Assembly (NCBI RefSeq): GCF_030272615.1
Contig: NC_081405.1
Span: 604,732,177-604,796,176, forward strand
Reading direction: 5' to 3'
DNA from: Cryptomeria japonica
Taxonomy: Eukaryota; Streptophyta; Pinopsida; Cupressales; Cupressaceae
Length of the DNA stretch: 64,000 bases
Of this stretch, positions 32,120-43,973 are shown piece after piece. The stretch's first letter is position 1. Each line of letters opens with the position of its first letter. The translations under genes and the position numbers were made by a program. The notes under the pieces were generated by a model. It was given only the letters and a program-made list of their open reading frames with translations. It had not been told where the DNA came from and made no database searches.

Positions 32120-33988
32120 TTAACTAGTGGAATGGCCAAGCACTTGATGGTATGCACAAAAATAATCATTCTTAGGAAACTTATTATGTGTAGGAAGAGG
32201 AAGAGCAATCAAACAGGCTTTAAGAAGCCCAAACACAATAAGCTCTCGATTAGATAAAGGACGAGGAGCAGGAAGCGACCCTTTCTCTTGGGGAGAAGAG
32301 TTTGACTGCTCACAAGAAGAAGAAGATGTAGGAACATTAGAGAATGAAGTGGATGAAAACAAAGGAGAAGCTTTGTAACCTAAACCCACTATAAAAGAGT
32401 GTAATTTTGATTCCAAAGGGAATTTAACTCCTTGACCCATGAGCCCAAGACCACTTCCTTCGTATCCATACTTGGAGGAAATATTGAATCCTGGACCATA
32501 ACGTGATTGCAACTCCTCCAAAGGGGTAGGATCACCTTTAATGGTTCAGCCAATGATGTTCACATGATCCTGCGATACAAACGAATAATCATTTTTGATA
32601 GCGGCTATGAATGATACTTTGGGAAAGTTAAGGTGGATAGGGTTGACTTTCTATTACCCAATGAAGGATCTTGTAAAGTCTAAGGAACCCCAATCATCAC
32701 CAAGAAATGCATTCGATTGAGAAGGATTAGACTTAGGACTTTCTATTTTAGGAGGATCTTCTTTAAGGACAACCTTCTCATGGGTTTCCTCTTTAGGAGG
32801 ATCCATGGGAATAGTTGTTGGCATATTAGAAGATAATGATAGAATATAATTTTGAAAGGTAGGTGTAACCAAGGCATGATCAACTACTGCAATTTGACAT
32901 AAGTGCATAGCTTCAGGATTGGCCTTGATTGTAACTACCTGATTATTAGCAACAAACTTAATAGAACCATGAAGGGTAGAACTATCTGCTCCTAAAGAAT
33001 GAATCCAAGGTCTACCCAAGAGAAGATTATACGATAAAGGTCCTGTCATAACATGCACCAGGATTGGAATAGTAACTGGTCCAACCTTTATAGGCAAAAT
33101 AACAGTGCCCAAAGTGATTTTACCAATATTATCAAAACCACATATGAACATAGACGATGCAGCAAGAGACTTAGAATCCACTTTGATTTTGGGTAATAGG
33201 TCTAGACTACAAACATTGATTGCTGAAACAGTATCAATGAGATTCCATCTAATGCTGACACCATTAACATAAATGATTATCATTAATAGATCTTCTTGAT
33301 TCCTTACATTTGGAGGCAGGAGTTCATGTGGATAGAATATAATATTTGGCAAGTCCGCACGAATATGATCCATCAACGTATTTACATCTGCCGACCTAGC
33401 AGAAGAAGGCAATAAGATATTATGCAGAGTTTCCTGTAGCATACCTTGATAAACCAGAGCAGTCTGAAGCAAATCCCAAAGTGAGATAGTAGTGGGAGTA
33501 ATATGAAGTTACTCAATAAGATTGTAATCATTAGATTGCTTAACTGATGGCTTAGGTGCTTGAGGAAGATCTGGTTGAGAAGGTCGTAAAGAAGGTTGTG
33601 GATGATCAAGATGTTGCTTATTTCTTTGAGTATTGTAAATATGGGCTACCATTCTATAAGAAGGATCCTTAGACTGTGCATATCTTGTAAAAATATCTGG
33701 TGAGTCATTTTTAAAAGGAACACCATGAATATATTTTACCCTCTTTGGGGAAGGACTAGCTACAGTCACATGAATGATTGGTCTCTTAGGCCTTTTAGGG
33801 GAAGCAGAGACATAAATGACATTCAAAAACTCATCATGATATGTAGAAGATTTAGATGAAGGAATTTTCTCAACATCAACCTTTGGAAAACCAGATATGA
33901 GTTGAGACTCATCATTCACTAATGCATCATCTCTAGAAGGGAGTACACTAGAATGAAGAGATGGTAGAGTAACATTAAGAAAGGTGTA
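32120..33988 (-). pseudogene. G polyprotein: retropepsin, G-patch-like and Cys/His box
   Basis: One frame 33988-32120 interrupted by only two stops (33509 and 32654). Order: basic Ser/Pro-rich gag-like part; L-W-D-L-L-Q-T segment as in Tat-type gag-pro; retropepsin with D-T-V-S-A-I-N at the active site (Gly changed to Val) and the flap/C-terminal landmark L-L-L-G-R-P-W-I-H; a G-patch-like G-Y-E-G-S-G-L-G-L-M-G-Q-G-V; then a C-x2-Y-H-x4-G-H box near 32140. The landmark residues identify it as Tat/Ogre-type gypsy. The changed active site suggests no protease activity. Confidence 0.75.
33984..33988 (+). repeat. Possible target duplication left of copia H (imperfect)
   Basis: GTGTA, against GTTTC at 42029-42033: only three of five match, so the duplication is decayed or absent. 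Rejoining here restores the G reading frame, which still supports H being an insertion. Confidence 0.35.
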
Positions 33989-35680
33989 TGTTAATCCTAT
34001 GAGTATCCGGTTAATACTAAGAGGTGGGGGGTGAATCAGTGTTAAGACCAATTGAAAATTTAACTCAAAAACTAACTTATATCAGATCTGAAACCATTTA
34101 ACAAATATCTCAACTTCTTTAATCAGATCTAATTACCTCTTTATCAGATTTTCATAACACATTAATCAAATCATTTGCCACAACTATCAATACTTTCACC
34201 ACCAAAGCAATCATATAAACTTGATCAATTATAAACTCATTAATCTTATCAATCAAATCAAATACTTTCTCAAACAACTCCTTATCAGTACTGGTAACCT
34301 CTGATAAACTTCTAATAAAACATCATAATCGGTGCCTTAGAAATAATGCATGAAATAAAACATAAACAAGAACATCACGTGAAAAAAATTTCACACATGA
34401 ACACCATAAGTTTTTGACGTGGAAACCCAAATAGGGAAAAAAATAGTGGGAGTTGGCACCCACAAATATTTGTACTCTTTTGAAGTACGCCCTGTTAGGA
34501 GCTTGCAATACACCTAGTTAGGAGCAGACCTTGTTAGGAGTCACCCGATTAAGTGATTTGTCTAGAAGCCCAATTAGGATCTTGATGATCTATTAGGATC
34601 AATCTCATGAGAGGATTTAACACTCTTTTGAGAGATGCCCTATTAGGACCTACTTGGTTAAGGAATTTAACCTGCTACAACTGTTAGGGAACAACAGTAA
34701 GAAAATGATCTGTTACTTGCACTTCTCTGCTTGCTTGATCAGATTTAGTTAAACACAACACTCTGAAACTCTCAAGAAGATCTCACACTTTACTTGGATG
34801 GCTTAATACATTCTCTAAGACCACCGACACAATAAACATCAACTGTGTCATCCTAAATTGCCATCTCAACTAAGTTGGGCACAAAAACCTAATTCCATCA
34901 TGAATTTATAATTCAAATCTTAAGAGATCATCACAGATTGTTATACAAATAATTACAACAAATTAAAATGCAATATCAACCATTACTTGGTCGTAACCCA
35001 TCTTGGAAATCTGATCTGTACCAAAGTCAAACCCTCAAAACACTCTACTAAGAGTTTCATTGATTCCCAATAAATTCTTCCTTGGATCGTGCCAAAACAA
35101 TAATTAAATCTTTCACGGGTTGTGCCATGTTACCAACTTCATGTAGACTCGCTGTCGATCACTGTCATAACAGAAATCATTACCAGTTTTATGATATCTT
35201 CATTGGTCTTAAACCCTACTAAACCCTTAGCAAAACTTCATCAGAAATTTGAAACACGCCTTCCAGTAATATCTACAAGTTCCAGTTCTGATCAGATACA
35301 CCTTTCCATGATACAAGTTCACCATCCAAACCACGAATCACCAATCATCGCCAATCGTCCGATCCAATGAAAACATCTATGCTTTACTAGTTAAAGTCCT
35401 ATTTCATAGACTTTAGTTCTCTACTGGTAAACTTTGTCTTCTGGTAAACCAAATCACTCAGATGACAAAAGAAAATATTAGGAACATTAGTTGCCATGAA
35501 TGACAACACAAATAACTGATCATGTCATCTATTCACAAAATCTCAATCTCTTTATCACAAATAGAATCTAATCATAGAATCTCAATCTCTTCATCACAAA
35601 TAGACTCTATCCTTTACTAGTGTAGTCACCCATCTTCAATTGCATCACCTGATCAACATCAGTTATGCCAAATGCCAACA
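33989..35680 (-). repeat. H 3' LTR
   Basis: 1692 bp, TGTTAATCC to GCCAACA, bordered on the inside by the polypurine tract (plus strand ATCTCCCCCTTTGGC, 35681-35695). Contains GTGGAAACCC/AGGGAAAAA at about 34418-34441 and a series of TTAGGAG phrases at 34493-34540. Confidence 0.88.
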
Positions 35681-36092
35681 ATCTCCCCCTTTGGCATTGA
35701 TGGTAACACCAATTAGATATACAATCAGAGTAACATCATCATCTGCAACTTGCTTGCTGATATCACATCATCTGCTGATTCTCCTCCTTTTGTCATCTCC
35801 CCCTTAACCAATGCTTCTCTCAATCTTATCTTCAACTTTCATATCTGATTTCTATTCTTCTTCCCCTTTGACAACAATGCCAAAGATGTAAATGCATCAC
35901 TTGTGTTCAATTCTGTTGCTGCCTCTTCCAACATCTCCGCTACTCAAATCGGAAAAATTATAACAGAGCATTAAATCAGAACTTTACTTCAGACTTGCTC
36001 CCCCAAAGGAGTAACCTACACCTTCATCAATCCTTAGTGAAAAATAAACATGAAATGCTCGAGATTGATGGATCTCCATCATTCTAGTTCTT

Positions 36093-39000
36093 TCAGTGTA
36101 GGGGTCCAACTCCTAGTTTACCTCCAAGAAACTCAAAGGTACCCTTGGGTAAGGGCTTAGTAAAGATATCAACTAACTGATCTTTACTGTTCACATATTC
36201 CATCTTCACCTCCTTTTCTTGAAGTATTTCCCTTAGGAAGTGATACTTCAATTCAATGTTCTTGGTTCTGGAATGAAGTATAGGATTCTTAGAAATATTT
36301 ATTTCACATGTATTATCACAATAGATAGTCACCGGTTCAGACATATCTATCTTGAATCCTTCTAGCACATGTCTCATCCATATTGCCTGCATGCAATTCA
36401 TGGATGCATCTACATACTCTTCTTCAACTGTAGAATGAGAAACACATGTTTATTTCTTGCTCGTCCATGCCACTAATCTTTCTCCAAGTAGAAAAGCTCC
36501 ACCAGTTGTGCTTTTCCAATAATCCACATTACCCGCCCAATCAATATCAGTAAAGACATCCAAAGTAAAATCTCCTTTATAGGGATACCATAAACCATAG
36601 TCTACTGTACCTTTGAGACACCAAAAAATTCTCTTCACAACCACCATGTGACTCTCCTTAGGCTCCTTTTGAAATCTAGCCACTAATCCAACAACATGAT
36701 CAATATTCGGTCTGCTATGGAAAACATAGTGTAGCTTGCCAATCATAGATTTGTACTCCTTTTCACTAACAATAGGGGAATCATCTTCCTCTGACAACTT
36801 GCATCTTTTCACCATCGTTGTTCCAACTAGTTTGCAATCTTCCATGTCAAAAGTCTTCAACACCTCTTTGATATACCTGGTTTGACAAATAACAATACCA
36901 CCATCCAGTTGTTGAACCTGGAAGCCAATAAAGAACTTTATTTGACCGATTAGAGACATTTCAAATTCTTTTTTCATTATATCAACAAAGTCCATACACA
37001 TGTCATCATTTCCACCAAAAAATTATGTCATCAACAAACACTTCTACTATCAGCATCTTGTCTCCATCAGTCTTCAAATAAATGTTGCTGTCCTCACTAG
37101 TATGTTGGAATCCAATTTTGATCAAATGTGGATGTAATCTCTCATACCATTCCTTCGATGCCTGCTTTAGACCATATAGTTCTTTGTGCAATTTACACAC
37201 CATGTCCTTATCATCAGTCAAGGAAAATCCATCCGGCTGTTCAATGTATACTTATTCTTCTAGAATCCCATTTAGAAAGGCTGACTTGACATCCATTTGG
37301 TAAAATTTGAGTCCCTTATATGCAACAAATGCTAGCAGCATCCTTACTCCTAATCTAGCAATAGGTGCAAATGTTTCACCATAATCCTCACCTTCCTCTT
37401 GAGCATACCCTTTGCAGACTAACATTGCCTTATTTCTTACAATCTTTGCTTCTTCATCCAATTTATTCCTAAAGACCCACTTTGTTCCAATTACATTCTC
37501 ATCCTCCATTCTAGGAACGAGTGACCATGTCTGATTCTTCTCAATTTAATCTATTTCTTCATTCATTGCATTCACCCAATCATCATCCTTTAGTGCTTCT
37601 TTAACTGTCTTGGTTTCAATTGTAGATATCAAACATGAATTCTCTCGGATCTTTCTCCTGGTTTGCACACCTACATTGTTATCACTGATTATTTGCTCTT
37701 GTGAATGACTCAATTTGACATATCTAGGTATTGCATGTGCCAGTTCTGCATCTTTTTCATTAGGTTCTTCATCGTCTTCCTCACTGTCATCGCTTACCGG
37801 TTGAACATCTAATTTTGCATTTGCCGAGTCTTCATTGTTCTTTGCTTCCGCTTCAATGATCATAAACGTTTCCTCATTATCACCCTTCTCAAGTTCTGGT
37901 ATGGTTGTACGTTCAGACTTATTAGATAGATCATCAACTTTTACATTAGGAATTTCAACATTTTTCTTAGTTCTCTTATTGTAACATTTATATGCCTTAC
38001 TCTTAGAAGAGTAACCAAGAAAAATTCCCACATCATATTTTGCATCAAATTTATCAGTGTAGTTATCTCTCTTAATAAAACATTGACTTCTAAATATTTT
38101 AAAATAACTTACACAAGGGGTTTTTTCATACCGTAACTCATAGGGTGTCTTATTGTTTCCTCTCTTTACTAGTTCCCGGTTTAGAGTGTATACAACAATA
38201 CTGGCCACTTCTTTCCAAAATATTTTGGATACATTGCCTTGCAATAACATGGTTCTTACAGCTTCAACTATTGTTATGTTCATCCTTTCTGCTATGCCAT
38301 TTTGTTGTGGTGTCCTCAGAGTAGAAATCTGTCTCTTTATACCTTGTTCATCACAATACTTAACAAATTCATCAGATGTGAATTCACCTCCTTAGTATGA
38401 TCTTAAACACTTCAAGTTCTTACCGGTTTCCTTCTCAACCAAAGCTTTAAATGATTTTAATTTATTAAATGCTTCTAATTTCTCTCTTAAAAATGTCACC
38501 CACATCATTTTAAAATAATCATTGGTGAAGATCATGAAATACCTATCACCGTAATAACTCTTTGTTCTCATAGGGTCACAAAGAGTAGTATGTACCAAAT
38601 CTAAAACATTCTCAGAAATACAATTCTTTCTCTTGAAAGAAATAGAGGTCATCTTACCGATTTGACAATCTTTGCATATCACACTATACGGTTTGACAAG
38701 TTGGGGTAATCCTCTTACAACACTTGACTTGCTTATCTTAACCAAATTATCAAAATTAACATGATAACATCTTTTATGCCACAACCAACCATCTTCCATT
38801 CTTGCAACTAGACAATTATTAATATTACTCTTCAAGTGGAATAAGTTACCTCTAGTTTGCTTCTCAGTAGCAATCAGTTCACCATTACCTCCAATAATTC
38901 TGTAGACTCCACTTTTAAAATTAAGCAAACTACCTTTATCATTGAGCTGGCCAACACTTAAAAGATTATGCTTAAAACCATCAACCCAAAATACATCATC

Positions 39001-39477
39001 AACATTACTCTTTCCATTTAGAGAGATTGAACCTTTACCTTTCACCATGCAAGGAGAGTTATTTACAAGTCTAACAACACCTCCATCAAATTAATTAAGG
39101 GTTATGAACTTACTTTTATCTCCGGCCATGTGGTGTGAGCAACCACTATCTATAATCCATTCATCACTATTCTCCATATGAGATACTAGTTCCTTTTCAT
39201 TAAACAGTTCCTCCTTCATGGCTACAAACACAATTTCTTCATTGTCATCTTCTTCTTCTGACTCCTCATCGGTCACACCTTCATCTACTGCAACATAACA
39301 ATGTTTCTTGCCCTTTCCTTTGAATATTCTAAACTCCTCTTTCTTATTAGTGTTAGGGCAGTTAGCAACAATACGATCAATTTTACTACAAGAGAAACAC
39401 TTCAAAGGTAGCTTTCCTTTATACTTACTAGTGCCTCTTGGAAATCTCTTTGCTAAAAGTGCCTCAAGCTCCATCAC
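36093..39477 (-). pseudogene. H pol: protease, integrase, RT, RNase H
   Basis: Minus-strand order. Knuckle near 39380, with His replaced (C-F-S-C-S-K-I-D-R). Protease D-S-G-C-S-H-H-M near 39135. Pre-integrase W-L-W-H-K-R. Integrase 38392-38700, where the first catalytic Asp region reads H-T-T-L-C-D-P instead of H-T-D-L-C-G-P. RT 37509-36450, with Y-Q-M-D-V-K-S-A-F-L-N-G and F-V-D-D-I-I-F. RNase H 36401-36093, ending with the usual L-G-V-G-P-L-H. Stops at 39091, 38392, 37546, 37252 and 36450 and a frameshift near 37003 kill it, but the spacing is otherwise complete. Confidence 0.88.
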
Positions 39478-39501
39478 TTGATCTTCATTGTCTTCATTTC
39501 C

Positions 39502-40215
39502 CTAGTTACTTCCATGACTTGTCTTGCACTCATGATTTTGACATATGTCTTTTCCCTTTCGAGTAGATGAACCAGTAATAGAAGTTTTAAAGGCAGATTC
39601 AGTAGATTTTGTCACACTATTGTCAAAACTATTTAACTCAGAAGATGTAAGCTTACCAATCAATGAATCAACAATTAGCTTATCCTTTAAAATAGATCTA
39701 AGTTCTTGGATTGCCGATACTCTTATAGCATACTGAGGTTGAAGAGTTTTGAGCATTTTACTGACTATAGTATCATCTTCTATTTTGCCTCCAGCACTCT
39801 TTATACCACCAACAACTTCTTTGATTCTCTGACCATACTGTACAATATTATCTCCTTCAAGCATTGTCATGTCATTGAACTTTTCTCTCAAGCTTTCCTC
39901 TTTGGCTCTTTGGACATGCTGATCTCCTCCATAGATTGTCTCTAAATTTTCCCAAACCTCACCCACAGTTTCCAATCCTTGAACATCAATATATTCTGAA
40001 TCAGATAAAGTACTTACAATAGATTCTAGGGCTTGCATTTTATCTTGCCGCTCTCTGAGTTCATCCAATATCAAGGGAGTAGTGGTAGGAGCAACATATG
40101 TTGTTTCAGCTTGTTTCCAATATTGTGCACCAAGACCTTTGATGTAGATCTTCATTCTGTCTTTCCAGATCTTGTAGTTATCCTTGTTGAACTTGGGACC
40201 CTCTTTCTTCATCAT
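39502..40215 (-). pseudogene. H gag
   Basis: 237 codons from M-M-K-K-E-G-P-K-F to a TAG at 39502, after which the same frame continues into the zinc knuckle and pol. Copia gag landmarks: W-K-D-R-M-K, V-W-E-N-L-E-T-I-Y-G-G, Q-Y-G-Q-R-I-K-E-V. Related to the E gag at 55382. The start lies about 60 bp after the primer site. Without read-through the product lacks its nucleocapsid part. Confidence 0.85.
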
Positions 40216-40275
40216 CTTGACTTTCTCAGAATCTTTTCCTCAATTGGTTAGGCTTTCTGCATAGAGAGGACCAAA

Positions 40276-40287
40276 GCTTTGATACCA
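40276..40287 (-). other. Primer binding site of H (tRNA-iMet, one mismatch)
   Basis: The minus strand reads TGGTATCAAAGC; one base differs from the canonical TGGTATCAGAGC. Two bases separate it from the LTR. Confidence 0.85.
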
Positions 40288-40289
40288 AT

Positions 40290-42028
40290 TGTTAATCCTA
40301 TGAGGATCTAGTTAATACTGAGGGGGGGGGGGGTTGAATCAGTGTTAAGACCAATTGAAACTTTAACTCAAAAACAAAATTATATTAGATTTGAAACCAT
40401 TTAACAAATATATCAAATTCTTTAATTAGATCTAATAACCTCTTTATTAGATTTTCTTTACACATTAATCAAATCATTTACCACAACTATCAATACTTTC
40501 ACCACCAAAGCAATCATATAAACTTGATCAATTATCAACTCATTAATCTTATCAATCAGATCAAATAATTTCTCAAACAACTCCTTATCAGTACTGATAA
40601 CCTCTGATAAACTTATGATAAAACGTCATAATTGGTGTCTAAAAATAATGCATGAAATGAAACATAAACAAGAACATCACATGAAAAACATTCCACACAT
40701 GAACACCATAAGTTTTTGACGTGGAAACCCGCATAGGGAAAAACCACGGTGGGAGTTGGAACCCAAAAATATTTGTACTCTTTTGAAGTACACCATGTTA
40801 GGAGGTTAGCCCTGTTAGGAGCTTACAATACGCCTGGTTAGGAGCAGACCCTGTTAGGAGTCACACGGTTAAGGGATTTTCCTAGCAGCCCAATTAGAAG
40901 CTTGATGATCTGTTAGGATCAACCTCATGAGAGGATTTAACACTCTTTTGAGAGATGCCTTGTTAGGGGACTTAAATGTTTAAGGCCTGTTCGGACCTAC
41001 TGGTTAAGGGATTTATCCTGGTGCAACTGTTAGGGAACACTAGTAATAAAACGATCTGTTACTTTTGCTTCTTTGCTTGCTTTATCAGATCTAGTTAAAC
41101 ACAACACTCTGCAACTCTTAGGCATATCTCACACTTGACTTGCATGGCTTAACACATTCTCTAAGACCACCGACACAATAAACATCAACTGTGTCATCCT
41201 AAATAACCATCTCAACTAGGTCAGCCACAAAACCCTAATTACATCATGAATTTACAATTCAAATCTTAGGAGATCATCACATATCATTATATAGATCATT
41301 ACAACAAATTACAATACAATATCAACCATTGGTTGATTGTAACCCATCATGGAAATTCGATATGTACAAAAGTCAAACCCTCAAAACACTCTACTAAGCA
41401 TTTCGCTGATTCCCAAGAAATTATTCCTTGAATCACGCCAAAACAACAATTAAATATTTCATGCGGGTTGTTCCATGTTACCAACTTCATGTAGTCTTGC
41501 CATCGATCACTGTCATAACAAAAATCACTACTGTTTGATGATTTCTTCACCGGTCTTAAACCCTACTAAAAACCTAGCAAAAATTCATTAGAAATTTGAA
41601 ACACGCTTTTCGGTAATCTCGACAAGTTCCAGTTCTGGTCAGATACACCTTTCCATGATACAAGTTCACCATCCAAACCACAAATCACCAATCATCGCCG
41701 ATCGTCCAATCCAATGAAAACATCTCTGCTTCATTGGTTAAAGTCCCATTTCATAGACTTTAGTTCTCTACCGTTAAACTCCGTGTTTCGGTAAACCAAA
41801 TCACTTAGATGATAAAAAAAAATATCAGGAACATTAGTTTCCATCAATGACAACACAAATAATTGATCATGTCATCTATTCACAAAATCTCCTTCTCTTC
41901 ATCACAAATAGAATCTAATCATAAAATCTCAATCTCTTCATCACAAATAGACTTCTATCCTTTTTCGGTGCATTCATCCATCTTCAACTGCATCACCTCA
42001 TCTGCATGAGTTATGCCAAATGTCAACA
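40290..42028 (-). repeat. H 5' LTR
   Basis: 1739 bp, TGTTAATCC to GTCAACA, clearly paired with 33989-35680. Contains a 12-base G run (40322-40333) 30 bp inside the inner end. Confidence 0.88.
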
Positions 42029-42179
42029 GTTTCAATGATTTCATCCTCTTGTAACAAAATATCCTTTGAAATAAAAGATATATTACGAGAGGGATCAAAG
42101 GCATAGAGTGACATAGGTAAATCTAAGTCACCATCACAAGCATGAAAATGAACATCATTAGCACTTTGAATAAAGTTAG
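42029..42179 (-). pseudogene. G polyprotein, N-terminal segment between H and D
   Basis: About 50 codons in frame with the segment at 33988-33509 once H is ignored, and with a short open stretch at about 61306-61277 once D is ignored. No recognised domain. Part of the gag-like N-terminus of G. Confidence 0.6.
42175..42179 (+). repeat. Target duplication left of copia D
   Basis: GTTAG, matching ATTAG at 61272-61276 at four of five positions. Confidence 0.6.
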
Positions 42180-43040
42180 TGTTGGGAAAATTGTGTCTCA
42201 ATCTTGTGTTTACATAAGATTACTATTTATAGTAATTTTTCTCCCCGAAGCTTTTGGTTGGCTAGATAAGTATTCCGGTAAAGTTATGTCGCAAGATCAC
42301 AACTAGTTTTGAAGATATTAAATTTTTGATTTTGGAGGGGTCTAATGAAAGGTTTAGATTTGATTTTGAGGACTTTAGAGGCCCCTAAATGCCATGAAAA
42401 GTGGGAATAAATGACATAGCTATTTATGAGGCAATAGAGAACTTCGTGATATTTCCAATGCTTCAAACAGTTTGTCAATCGAACACACGGTTCACAAGTT
42501 ATGGCCTCCGAAAGTTTGTACTCCTGAAATAGGAAATATAAAATATATTGAACACATAAATGAGCTGTAAAAGGGAGGGACACATGTTGATGTGTGTTTT
42601 AACATGTCATAGGATATCTAGAAGGGAGATAAGGTTGGCTACACCTTATTGGGTGGTTTTAGCCCATGGTTTTGTAATACCGTTTGATGGTTTCTTGTAT
42701 TGTATATCCTTTATATGAGGTGCGTGAGATAGAGGTTGTGTGTAAGAGTCTTATGGCTATTGAGTTACCTTAAAATATTTGATTAGTGGTAGTACTCATG
42801 CGAAGAGATTTCTGTGCAAGTATATTGTAATATGTTTTGATTAATATATTGGGCAGCTTTTGGAGTGTGGGGTTTTTCTCCTGAAAGGGTTTTCCCCATG
42901 TAGATCACTATGTTATGGTTTGAATGTTATTATATCTATTTCTATTTTTTGTAACTGTTGTGAGGATCTATAAAATATTTTGCATTACCCTCCTCTCAAG
43001 GTTAGTATAGGAAGTTGTTCTGCTACTTAAATTCCTTACA
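42180..43040 (+). repeat. D 5' LTR
   Basis: 861 bp, TGTTGGGA to CCTTACA, two bases before the primer site. It carries a segment of about 320 bp (42303-42625) missing from the 3' LTR, while the 3' LTR has about 30 bp not present here. Confidence 0.85.
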
Positions 43041-43042
43041 AG

Positions 43043-43054
43043 TGGTATCAGAGC
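43043..43054 (+). other. Primer binding site of D (tRNA-iMet)
   Basis: TGGTATCAGAGC, perfect match to the copia consensus. Confidence 0.9.
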
Positions 43055-43163
43055 TTGATCACCTTTGGTTTCAGTTGTGGGTTGTTGGGCTTTTTCAACT
43101 AATCTAGATTTGAGTGGGAGATTGTGCAGAAGACACTTTTGATCTTGTTGCAGGAATTTTCAG

Positions 43164-43955
43164 ATGGCAAGTTTGTCAGGGAAAATAGATGTGGATAAAT
43201 TTAATGGAACAAATTTTGAGATGTGGAAGTTGAAGATGGAAGATCTGCTAATAGATTAAGATCTATGGGATGCTATTGATGCGAATGTCCAAAGGCCCTC
43301 AGATCCTACTACGATGAATATGTATGATGTTATGGACCAAAAAGCCAAGGGTCTAATCATAGTGTGCATGGAAGACTCTATTCTGATCAATGTCCATGAA
43401 GAAAAACTTGCAAAGAAGCTATGGACTAAGCTTGGTGAAATGTATCAAGCAAAATATTTATTAAATCAGTTTTTCTTGAGGAAGAAATAATATTCCTTGA
43501 ATATGGAAGAGGGTAGATGAATTGTAGACCACCTAGAAGTATTCAATATGTTTGTGGCTCAATTAGTATCAATCGGTGTTAAGATGAACAAAGAGGAGAA
43601 ATGCTAGATCTTTCTTTGTTCTTTGCCCGATTTGTGGGATTCTCTTGTTATGGCTATCGGTAGTACTTCTGTTGTTTTGAATTTTGAAGATGTGGTGGGT
43701 GCCCTACTTGGTGAAGAGATGCAAAGGAAGGTATGCCTAAGTTCAAAGGAATCCCTAACAGTTCATGGAAGACCTAAGGAGAAAGGTAAGAAGAATGAGA
43801 AGCACAATAAGTCCAAATCGGGAGGGAGATCCAAATCTCCTAGAAAGTCCAAAGTCATTTGCTAGAATTATGGTAAACAAGGTCACATCCGTAAGGAATA
43901 CAAAGAAGAAAAGAAGAAGATTGATTATGATTCCGAGTCCAAGAAGGAAGATGGT
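43164..43955 (+). pseudogene. D gag
   Basis: Opens at 43164 (M-A-S-L-S-G-K) 110 bp after the primer site. Landmarks: F-N-G-T-N-F-E-M-W-K-L-K-M-E-D, A-K-K-L-W-x-[11 protein letters not shown]. The knuckle reads stop-N-Y-G-K-Q-G-H-I-R-K-E-Y, so both the first and last Cys are lost. Stops near 43258, 43488, 43519, 43605 and 43863. UBN2-type gag as in TNT1. Confidence 0.8.
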
Positions 43956-43973
43956 GATGCATTTGTTGCAGCT

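Larger units (their letters stand above)
33989..42028 (-). mobile_element. Ty1/copia element H, full length
   Basis: 8040 bp on the minus strand with both LTRs, primer site, gag-pol and polypurine tract, inserted in the gag-like part of gypsy G. The gag-pol frame is nearly continuous from 40215 to 36093: six in-frame stops and one frameshift near 37003. Related in protein to element E. Confidence 0.9.

Noticed and set aside
34490..34680. Regular TTAGGAG repeats considered as a CRISPR-like array
   Set aside because: Units are short, uneven and inside a copia LTR; the genome is eukaryotic and no spacer/repeat structure exists.
42029..42201. Minus-strand ORF 41998-42201 as a stand-alone gene
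   Set aside because: Its ends are LTR sequence from H and D; only the middle is a segment of the gypsy G polyprotein.
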